NCBI GenBank assembly: GCA_030248065.1
Contig: JASAMV010005688.1
Coordinates: 1-19,525, forward strand
Direction: 5' to 3'
Origin: Rhynchonema sp. JSB1_4
Taxonomy: Eukaryota > Nematoda > Chromadorea > Monhysterida > Xyalidae
Length of the DNA: 19,525 nt
The notes beneath the pieces are model-generated. The model did no database searches and was not told where the DNA came from. It saw only the letters and a list, made by a program, of their open reading frames with translations. Position numbers and translations under genes: made by a program. This document shows, piece after piece, positions 1 through 8,593 of the stretch (position 1 is the stretch's first letter; each line of letters starts with the position of its first letter).

Positions 1-926
1 AACTTTCGTGCAAACCCAGGCAACTGTTTCTTCTTTTCAACCTCACGACGGTAACTGTGCAGTCTTCGGTTGCGCACGATGGTTCAACAAGGAGAGGAGT
101 AAAGAGAATATTGCAATCTTTCAATATCTCCGTGCCCTGTGTCTCTGGTGGCAAGACAGCACGCGCCGGGAATATGGTTCAATGTCTACTGTTCGGTATC
201 AAACAGCTCAGAACACACTTACGTTTATTCCAGTGCCTAATGAAACATCAGCAAAGTCGTGCAAGCTAGTATCGTTCTTTTATGCCAGTCAGCCAGGGAA
301 CCATATTTCTTTTATGCCCCTTGGGGCATTTTTCTTTCTTGTATAGACATGAGGCAATCTCCTGGTTTCTTGAACGTATAGTTTTCTTAAAGTCCCTGTG
401 TGTGTGCCAATAACAACACACCATTTTGGTTGGTGAGTTGGGAAACCATTGTTTGTACATGGTATGGCTGCCAGGGACTCAATAGGAACCTGGTACGATG
501 GCTTCAAAAACAATAATCAAGAGCTTCTATAGTGTCTAAACAACGAAGATAGGATTAGACTATAGGGCACGCAGACAGTCTCTTTCGGTCTTTTGCGTCA
601 GTGTATCATATCGGGAACTTCGGCCAACAACCTGGGCAATTCAGAACGACTCTGCATATTAACCGCACATGGCGAAAAATAATGATCTCTAATTATGACA
701 TGGTCTTGGATAACAAAATGTACATATGTACATATACCTCTCTATGCACTATCTTCGTGGCTATCTATGGTCATAAATTTTCCGCACATCAGAGATGCAT
801 GCATGCGTGCTCTCCTGGATTGTACCGTAATCATCTGGTTGCTACTACAATACACAGGCATTCTGAATTGGACTCGATGAAGTTGCTACAATCTGTTTTT
901 ATAAGTGCAACAGGTTGAACCCAATC
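1..926. other. No gene recognised; left flank
   Basis: Open frames here (for example 8-346 on the plus strand) have no recognisable domain and no coherent exon structure. A small perfect palindrome, ATGCCCC-TT-GGGGCAT, lies near 315-330, and another (TGTACATATGTACA) near 718-731. One copy of the dispersed 10-mer TGAAACATCA is at 241-250. I see nothing else. Confidence 0.5.
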
Positions 927-934
927 GGTTCACG

Positions 935-1069
935 GGCTTATGGTAATGTGGTCAAACCATCTCGTCAAATAGCGTCGTCGAACACATGCATTAGTTTTCG
1001 AGCTCATTTGGGGCTCATGTGTTCGACGACTTTGTTTGATGAGATGTTTTGACGACAAACCCATTAGCC
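935..1069. mobile_element. 135-bp hairpin MITE with 8-bp target duplication
   Basis: Two 54-base arms, 935-988 and 1016-1069, are inverted copies of each other with 10 mismatches by eye (about 81%) and no gaps. They are separated by a 27-base loop. The element begins GGCTTATGG and ends CCATTAGCC. It is flanked directly by the 8-base repeat GGTTCACG at 927-934 and 1070-1077, which is what a target-site duplication looks like. There is no coding capacity, so it is non-autonomous. An 8-bp duplication is known for hAT, P and Merlin families; the termini do not decide which. Confidence 0.8.
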
Positions 1070-2278
1070 GGTTCACGTAGTGCTGCTTTGTCCTGGCACA
1101 ATGGAGATTGGTTTATAGTGTCGTGAACTCCCAGTCCCATGTGTAATTTCTTGCGCTCATTGAGGGCTGCTTGAGTGCTGACGACTGCACCATTAGCCGA
1201 AAACCAGCCGGCTGAGTTTATATTTATTCCAAGAAGAACTCGCAATCGCAACACATGTGCTAAAATGCAAATGTATGCGTAGGTATCCCTAATCTTAATG
1301 CTGTTTACGGTACAGCTCGATAATCCATTATGGATGCATCAGTCTAGACAGTCATCCCTCTCAAAAGAAAACAAGCTTCTTGCAGGCCACGAGGTCTACT
1401 TAATTTAAGCTGATGTTATCGTTTCATAAAAGCCTGACAGTTGTGCCTTGAAAGGGTATCTCTACGCCTACCGAGTGATTGCGTGGGTGAAGGGTCCAAA
1501 ATTAGCACTGCGTAGAATCTGTTTGCGCAGTTTTCATGTACTGCATGTATAATACATTCGGTGTAGACGCCTCTCAAATTCCAAGCACACGCAAAGGTTA
1601 ACCCACGAGTAGTAAACAAGAGTTACGGAATTGTTATGCATATCCAACGGCAAAATCTATCGGGTTTCAAACAAACACTCTTAACTAACCTCTCACTTTT
1701 CGTTCCATTTCTAAACGCTCCGTTATTTTTTGATTGCTCTAATCTGGCATGGCAATATTTTCTCCATTTGGGACCTTACAGACTGGAACACATCGGCAGT
1801 TTTGCGTAGGCGATGGCTTTATTCATAAGGTACTACTAGGTGACCTTCAAACAGTGCTGGTGCAAAAATACATGAATAGATAAAAGCATGCAGGCAAGCA
1901 GGAAATTTGCTCCCCTCACACTCACATAGGTACGCGTGTTTCTTTCCTGGGCTTGTATCATTACCGCGCAGAATATTACCTTTTCAATGAAAGATGAGTC
2001 TTTTCAGCATATCCCTTGCACATCTTTTGGCTTCCGGATTACTGTGGGTATGTTGTGCCTAGTACCTAAAGATTCTCAATCATGGCTATTCGCTTGCTAT
2101 GTAAGTTCAATTTAATTAAAAGTTCCACACCGGGATAATTCGGGATAGCACCCACTATCCAGCAATCACAAGGATTCCCATTTAGGTTCGCGCCATGGAT
2201 TGTCTTGTATTTGATCGTGCCCCTCTCAAATCATTATTTAATTCATCAGGATGGAATCTCTTAAAATATTTCTGACGA

Positions 2279-2302
2279 ATACTAAAGGTGCGCCTTTAGT
2301 AT
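2279..2302. repeat. 24-bp perfect hairpin palindrome
   Basis: ATACTAAAGG, a four-base loop TGCG, then CCTTTAGTAT: a perfect 10-bp stem. It stands alone, with no flanking duplication seen. It may be a footprint of a mobile element or a chance palindrome. Confidence 0.6.
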
Positions 2303-2425
2303 GAAATTCCTATCAAAGGTCCACAGGTGAAGTCAAATGCTGTGCGTGACACAATGAAGTCACTCAAACACAACCTTTTCAGGTTCAATCAGTCACTTCC
2401 GTTCTTCAATAAGGAAAGGCTCGTT

Positions 2426-2433
2426 TGACGTCA
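2426..2433. promoter_or_regulatory. CRE site (TGACGTCA), copy 1
   Basis: This is a perfect palindromic cAMP-response element, the known binding site of CREB/ATF bZIP factors. The surrounding bases (GTTTGACGTCATGGATT, then a GT-rich stretch) are loosely repeated around copy 2, so the pair may come from a local duplication. It lies about 850 bases upstream of the first synaptotagmin exon. Function is inferred from the site alone. Confidence 0.4.
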
Positions 2434-2603
2434 TGGATTTGTTCTGTGGTACATTTAATTGTGCACCCTTAAGTTATCACTTGAAAATTCTTTAAATGAT
2501 TATTACTCGTTTCCCCACTCAGATACACACGCACTCAGACATACTGTACCGTCGCTGGGATTGACGCAGTGAAGCCAGTGGCTTTTTAATTTCCGTTTTA
2601 GTT

Positions 2604-2611
2604 TGACGTCA
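2604..2611. promoter_or_regulatory. CRE site (TGACGTCA), copy 2
   Basis: A second perfect CRE, 178 bases downstream of the first and in a similar context (GTTTGACGTCATTGATT). It is about 670 bases upstream of the first synaptotagmin exon. An exact 8-mer twice within 200 bases is unlikely by chance, but no transcription start can be seen here. Confidence 0.4.
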
Positions 2612-3276
2612 TTGATTCTGTGTGTGTTATTGTTAGTTTAAAATACACCTGACAATTTTTAAAGGCCATTTATTCCACTAACATTTATTGAGCAGCTCAT
2701 GTTTATGATACAAATCCTTTGTCAAAGTGAACAACCTATATGTACCAAGTACGCTCAGGCCCTAAGGAGCTCATTGAGAACATCCTTCGTTTATTCCTCT
2801 CAACACTGGAACCAGCACAACCAGCTACATAGCAGACAAGAACTTTATAGCTCAGCAATAGGAAACCTTTCTTCTGTGTCTCTGGCTTTATAAAAATTGC
2901 TCAAAGCCTGGCCTTTGTCTCGTCTTTCTGACATTGTTTTGCTAAAAATTGTTGTTAAATTGACGTCCAGCATTGGACAGGTTATAATGAAGACCCCGAC
3001 GTGCAGGCACAAAACGAACGGTAAAAAGCCATAGACCGCTGCCCGTGAGTTACTATCATCCCAAAGTGCGTCATGCGCGATCCACAACCAGGTTTTTAGG
3101 CTTCCATGGACAAACGCAGCTTCTGACTGAGATCTAGGTCTTTGCATCCCGTGCGTTTTTCCGGAGCATAATGAAACACGAGCCACATGATCGCGTTTAA
3201 CCGCCGTCGTAAATTTTCATGAGCACAGCAGCCACCCGGCGTAATATATTATCCATTTAAAAAAATTCCATCGCGC

Positions 3277-6200
3277 ATGTTATTGCAGCCACATCCGGCT
3301 ACGGCAGCGACAACAACCGCTACAGCAGCCAGAATGATGGCATCAGCATGTAAGACGAGCTGTGTCACTCCGAATAATACGCCGACGGGGCCGGGGCATC
3401 ATGCGACTTCGCCCGTGAGTATTTCTGCCGAAGGAATGCTTGCCGACTATACGGTCCAGACTGAATCAGCGAAATTCGCTAATGCCGACGTTGATCGAAA
3501 ATTGAGTGCTGATTATCTGCTGCTGACTGACTCGGCAATGAGGAAAGAAAGCATCACGAACAGTGAGAAGGACTTTTTGGGTTAGTTTCTGCTCAAAATT
3601 TTTCAATTGTCTCCTTTCTTTCTGCCACGTGGCGGGTGGGCTAAGTTTTATATAGTTGTACTGAATTATTCAGTCTCTTTCTCGTTTTAACGGGCTTGAT
3701 TACTCGTACAGTGAAACAATGGTGATCCTTGCTCTACCAAGAAATTTATCAGCTGACAAGCTTCCGTCCAACGACTGTAGCTGTTCAAGGGCTGAGCCCC
3801 TCTATGAATTTAATGACGCGTGGCAAAAGTCCATTTTTGCATGTGGCTCCGTTCCGCTCTGGGCCTCTGCTCCCCTCCATTTATCTGACCAGCTCAGTCC
3901 ATAACGCACACATCTCAACCTGTATCTTTCCAAGCTAAATGGAACCTGAGAGGCTTGCTTGGATCCGCAACAATGCATGGAATAAAGTAAAAGTATATTT
4001 TTGGTGTGCGCCACGCGCATCCATCATTCAATCCGAAGCATGCTACAATGCAAGCAACAGTTCGGTGTCTGCAGTTTTTGGCACAAACAGGACGTACAGT
4101 ATACTGTATGTATCTTGCAGTTCCTGTTTCTTTGACTAACTAATGCTGAAAGACACCAGGATAGCTTCCATACGCTGTTTCTTCCTTCTTATTCAGCTGT
4201 GTGTACCTAACACCAGTGGTGTCGTTGGGGGGGGGGGGGTTGGGGGGGGGGGTTACCCCCCCTGGTATGGGGTATGGGAAATCGGCCGGGGGTATGGGGT
4301 ATGGGAAATTTTTCACTTTTGGAACAAGCACCCCTAAGAAATGACTTTTTGACCCCGAGAAGTACCAAAATTGGCCATTTTTCGTCCAAAAATGTCAAAA
4401 ATCGCTTGCTACCGCAAGAAAACTCTGTTTTAAGCACTTTTTAGACCAATTTTGGCACTTTTAGAAGATTTTTGGGGTCATTTTTTTCAAAACCCCCACC
4501 CTCGGGTATGGGAAATTTTTGAGTTTTTGGAAAACCCCCCCTGGTATGGGAAATTTTTGATTTTTGGGGGTATGTATGAGAAATTTCCCGAAAATTGGGC
4601 TGGGTATGGGAAAATTTCGATTTCTCAACGACACCACTGCCTAACACTGTGATGTTTCACAATTCAGAGTTGGAGTTTCAAGATAATGTAGATGACAAAA
4701 TCTGTTTTCTTCATTTTGGATGACTCATTTGCTGTAGAACGAGGCCACCTTAGTTGATGCAAGTGTCGTGCGGCTCCAGTAAAGCCCCCGTTATATGCAC
4801 CAATGTCGTTCGCTTTCAAAGGCGATGTTGTTTTCTAAAACGACATGAGACAAAGTTCGCCGGTGATTATTTTTGGCTGATCTGATGCTTTGACGATTAC
4901 CTGGTGCACCGCCCGTTTGTGAAAAAGGGTGGCAAATGGTGGCGCGTCGCACCAAAACTCGCTGCAGTTGCAAAATAATGAAAGTGTAAAAACCCAGATT
5001 TCGTTATTTGAACCCTGAATCAGCAAGGAAAGCTAAAATAAAATTGCAGAGAGTCTCGACGAGCGCAACATTCACCGTTTACAACGGGCGCAATCGACCG
5101 AAAGCATGGACAGCACCGGGGATATGACGAACGACGACAGGGGAACGGGCCGCGTCGATAATGGACAGTTGGAGATACGATTGTTCTACGAACAGTCAGT
5201 TGGGAGGAATGCAACCGGAACACGGTTTCATTTATGTGCACGAGCTGCAGGATATTATTTTGCAAGTTTCACATGTTTCGTGATGAGGCAGTTGGTGCTG
5301 AGTTTATACCGATATTCGGCTTCGTGTAATGTTGAACGAAAAGCCTGGTCACTTCTGTGTTTTGGAACGGGCGGGAACGGAAGTTTTGGGGAAAAACACT
5401 TGTTTAACACAACTGGTTGTTTGCTACAGTGACATTCAATGCACAAAATAACAAGATCCTCTAAATCACTCTAATCCAGTGTCACTCAACAGAATTTTAC
5501 TATAAGTTAAATGAGCAAAAATAAGCTTCCAGCGGCCGACAGCTCGTGAACCTTTGGATTCTGAAAGGCTCCGAACTTCGTCTACCAAACGGCGCTTCAG
5601 TTGAAACATCAGATTTGCTCGAAACATGGGTTGTCGTATTTCTCTTGCCACATCCGAAACCACTGCATCGAACTGAGGTATACCATGTGTAAAATATTGA
5701 ATAATTTATCAATCACATTTCTATTTTTTAAATAAAAAACTTTGATTAATCATTAAAGTTCCGTCCCTACGGTCAACACACTGCGATTACGTTCAATTCT
5801 CATTTTGTACAATGCGTACGCCCCACTGACTTGACCAAAATCGCCTTGCTCTGTCAGGCTTATGTCAGGTATGGAACTGATCTCAATGTAAATAAGGAAA
5901 TACGCGAAATAAAATTTTTTTTTATTTTTTCCACAGAGATCCATCACAAACTCAACCGTGGTTGATCGGTCAGACCATGGTGCGATTCAAGGATGTGACA
6001 CTGGATGAACCAAACACTCTTGCGCTTTCATTGTTGCCAAAAACACAGGTACACAGTCGATTTCAAACATTTAGTCCCACGCGTTGAAGCATGGCTTCAT
6101 GCTTCGTAACGCGTAGACATTTGACTTGGATCAAACTCGTTCAAAGCTCCAACACCGGAAGTGTCCACAACCCCAAATCTATACGTCAAGAAAGTATGCA

Positions 6201-7581
6201 GCTTGCTGTGGTCAGCTGGTGTGTAAAGCTTCAGCAAATTGTCGTTGTTATTTTCTATAGGCACAAATATACTATGAGAGGTAGCAGGTGGTGGGTGATG
6301 CAAGCACAAATAAAGCAAACACAATATACTTCTCGCAGACCACTCCCGAGTCGCGCAGTGTCGGCCACGTGCTGTTCTCACTCTGCTATTCACCCAAGAT
6401 CGAACGTCTCACCGTGGTCGTATCAAAGTTGCGACATTTGATCTTTGCGCGCGACCAAAACGGACACGAACCAAGTACGGGATTCAGGATTTTTCGATCA
6501 AAAATGGCTCATATTCACTGTTGCGGTCGGCCTTCGTTGTGTATAGTGAGCAGAGTCAATCTTACAAGTAAACCTTGGGTTTCCCACAGTTTGGTAACCT
6601 GATTTTTCGTGATATATCATGGCAAAACCTCGCCAGGGTCCGATATCCCATCAATAATGTCACCATGAAGAGGCTCAATGTCACACAGTAGACTAATCTA
6701 CTGTATGTATGAGTTGGGACTTAAACTGTCGTTCACTATACAAAGGGCATCCTAGTATTTCTCCTGATTTCCGTCATCACAACCGAATGAAGCATCACCC
6801 CAGGTGTGCAAGTACGCGTGTATCTGGTGTGCGGCGCCAAAGTTGCGAAGAAGAAGACATCCATTCGTCTGATGCCCGATAGTGAGCTGAATGAGACCGA
6901 CTTCAACGAAACCATGACCTTTGTGCTTCCCGCATCAAAATTTTCGGTATTTTCTCCCATAAAACGTCCATAAATTGTGATATATGTAAACATGCAAAAC
7001 ATCACAATACATATTTGCAGAAATCCCAAATTCGTCTGAGTGTGAGTGAAGTGCTGTCAATCAGTGAACATCGTACGATCGGACACGTGACCGTGGGGAA
7101 TAGAAGGAGTGGCAAGGAGCTCGGACATTGGCAGCAGGTAGTGCACGTTATCGGACATGCAGTTTACATAATCTGGGAAATAGGCAAAGTCAGGTACAAT
7201 TGGGCCGACCGATCAAGATTGGTTAAATTGTCGGAGCGATATCCTGACCACATCTATGTAATTGGTGGCATCATGGCATGGTAAATTGCCCGGACTCTAA
7301 TTTTCGAAATCGGAGTCTAATCTAGAAATGTTAAATAACGTGGTTCACGTAATGCACCCAGTATCAAATCGAAGAATGGGCAGGGAACCAAGCTATCATT
7401 CACTGAAACTTAACGAAATTCGGCGACACGATAAACAAACACTGATAAACCAATCGGATTAATAAAGAGACCTCCTCCTTAACATACCTATTTACTATAG
7501 GTTGCCCGTAACCACAAGAAACCGGTACCGATGTGGCATGACATTGTGTTACCAATGAAGGGCGATGATCTTTCACCATGA
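3277..7581 (+). CDS. Synaptotagmin with divergent C2A and C2B domains (synaptotagmin-12-like)
   Basis: Nine phase-consistent exons: 3277-3580, 5050-5194, 5533-5677, 5759-5868, 5937-6048, 6339-6474, 6804-6946, 7021-7137 and 7501-7581 (TGA), giving about 430 residues. The N-terminal 139 residues are Ala/Thr/Ser-rich and unordered-looking. C2A spans about 140-272 (starting GQLEIRLFYE, later WVVVFLLP). C2B spans about 280-422 (VLFSLCYSP, the lysine run AKKKT, and the end motif MWHDIVLP, matching the WHxL region of synaptotagmins). Synaptotagmins are membrane-trafficking proteins of vesicles; most sense calcium through paired aspartates. Here loop 3 of C2B (SEVLSISEHRTIG) has none and C2A loop 1 has E180 where the SDPY aspartate is usual, so calcium-independent action is inferred, as in Syt12. 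The start is uncertain: TTATTGCAG just before 3289 could be an acceptor, with an upstream exon supplying the missing membrane anchor. The 5194/5533 junction has an alternative at 5198/5543. The family is sure; the subtype is not. Confidence 0.85.
4214..4639. mobile_element. 426-bp hAT-like MITE in the first synaptotagmin intron
   Basis: Perfect 14-base terminal inverted repeats, CAGTGGTGTCGTTG at 4214-4227 and CAACGACACCACTG at 4626-4639, are flanked by the identical 8-base duplication CCTAACAC at 4206-4213 and 4640-4647. An 8-bp duplication with CAGTG-type ends is characteristic of hAT transposons. The inside is unusual: a G-run tract (about 4227-4254) is followed by repeated units around GGTATGGGAAATTTTT, near 4264, 4292, 4505, 4543, 4569 and 4602. 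No transposase frame is present, so it is non-autonomous. It lies in the intron 3581-5049. The intact ends suggest a fairly recent insertion. Confidence 0.85.
6079..6114. repeat. Short hairpin in a synaptotagmin intron
   Basis: ACGCGTT-GAAGCATG pairs across the loop GCTT with CATGCTTC-GT-AACGCGT: 8 bp perfect, a 2-base bulge, then 7 bp. It lies in the intron between exons 5 and 6. It is too short to call a microRNA precursor. Confidence 0.5.
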
Positions 7582-7902
7582 AGATACTGTTTACCTTGTT
7601 CTCAATTCTTCACTTTTTTGTTTGTTCTTGTTCACTACGAAGTTTCGAGCGATCACCGCACGTTACATTTGTCGTTGAGTTGTTCTTGAATTTGTTCCTG
7701 TCAACGTGGAGTTGTTCCTGTCACTTTACATTTATTTTAAGCTCTTTTATTTGATCAAATCAGCCCCTTACACCTTGTTCTTGTGAATTGACTGTTGAAA
7801 TATCGCGAAATGAAACCGACGAAAACTATTCAAGTCAATCCATGTGGAAAGAAACAGCAAAGTGCTTGAAAGCGACAAGAAATAAAAGTGAAGTGAAATA
7901 AA
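7582..7902 (+). other. Inferred 3' UTR of the synaptotagmin gene
   Basis: This is a U- and UG-rich stretch after the TGA, with repeated TTGTTC(T/C)TG words around 7620-7720. Candidate poly(A) signals AATAAA lie at 7881-7886 and 7897-7902. The second directly abuts the fold-back element at 7903. There is no credible open frame. Confidence 0.55.
7881..7902 (+). terminator. Poly(A) signals AATAAA (two copies)
   Basis: AATAAA at 7881-7886 and again at 7897-7902, about 300 bases after the synaptotagmin stop. They are the first plus-strand canonical hexamers I see downstream. Use of either site is inferred. Confidence 0.5.
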
Positions 7903-8424
7903 GGCAATCCAGCCGCTGATGTCACCGCCGCGAAATCTACAGTATACCAGAGTCTGAGCCATTACACCATTTTTCGACTTATACATGAAGCGGTTTTTAT
8001 TTAGTTCAATGTTTCATGCTGTTTCATGCCACGCAGCTAAGTATAAGCCGAATGGCTCTAAAGAGGTACAATTTTATAACACAGGGAATTTTTCTTTGGG
8101 CCACAGTTTGAGATAGAGTTGCTCCACTAATTTTGATCAGCGTAAAAGTTATTCCTCTACAGCTAATGAACATCTTTTACGCTGGTCGAAATTAGTGGAG
8201 CAACTCTATCTCAAACTGTAGCCCAAAGAAAAATTCCCTGTGTTGTACAATTGTACCTCTTTAGAGCTGAGTACAGAGCACTCAACTCAGCCGCGTGGCT
8301 GAAAAGCAGCCTGAAACATTGAACTACGTAAATATCGCTTCATGTCTAAGTCGAGAAGCGGTGGAACATCTCAGCCTCTGGTATACTGTAGATTTCGCGC
8401 GGTGACATCAGCGGCTAGATTGCC
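7903..8424. mobile_element. 522-bp fold-back element with ~250-base inverted arms
   Basis: The left arm 7903-8148 and right arm 8174-8424 are inverted copies, roughly 80-85% identical by eye, around a 25-base loop. Matching landmarks are GGCAATC..GCCGCTGATGTCACC at the ends, CTACAGTATACCAGAG, GTTCAATGTTTCA, CTCTAAAGAGGTACAATT, ACACAGGGAATTTTTCTTTGGGC and GTTGCTCCACTAATTT near the loop. The centre of each arm (near 8030-8065 and 8265-8300) is the most diverged. No coding capacity and no clear target duplication were seen, so the family is unknown. It sits between the convergent synaptotagmin and CEP104-like genes. Confidence 0.8.
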
Positions 8425-8593
8425 TATATCTATAAATGTAACAATGTATGTAATACTGTAAACAAGGGATTTCGATAACCGGTCAAGTTATTGTGGATGA
8501 GCAGTGGCGTGTTCACACAGCTTGATGCAGTTCGAATATACAAATAATGTATGTGTTCAATAACAACCGAAAAATATTGCAATATACAGTTCC
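8425..8593. other. Short 3' flank of the CEP104-like gene
   Basis: These 169 bases lie between the CEP104-like stop and the fold-back element. I found no canonical minus-strand AATAAA here, so the minus-strand transcript may end inside the fold-back element or use a variant signal. One minus-strand AATAAA-like word occurs near 7996, inside the left arm. Confidence 0.35.

Larger units (their letters stand above)
1078..3276. other. No gene recognised; probable upstream region of the synaptotagmin gene
   Basis: No open frame in this 2.2 kb shows a domain or splice-consistent chain of exons. The longest, 2845-3186 on the minus strand (113 codons), has no recognisable motif. The stretch may contain the promoter and an untranslated or transmembrane-coding first exon of the synaptotagmin gene that starts at or before 3277. 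The palindrome at 2279-2302 and the two CRE sites are listed separately. Confidence 0.4.

Noticed and set aside
8..346. 112-codon plus-strand open frame at the left edge
   Set aside because: No recognisable motif, no neighbouring exon, and it ends in a poly-Phe run from T-rich sequence.
2971..3020. Possible small exon (HWTGYNEDPD...) before the first synaptotagmin exon
   Set aside because: Its phase does not match the acceptor at 3288 with the donor GTAAAA at 3021, and the in-phase reading hits a stop.
2845..3186. 113-codon minus-strand open frame
   Set aside because: No domain, no splice context and ordinary composition; its WLWIAHDALWDD stretch first suggested a retroelement, but no reverse-transcriptase motif follows.
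3719..3938. Two overlapping plus-strand frames inside the first synaptotagmin intron
   Set aside because: Exons 3580 and 5050 join in phase (G|AG) without them, and they have no synaptotagmin-like content.
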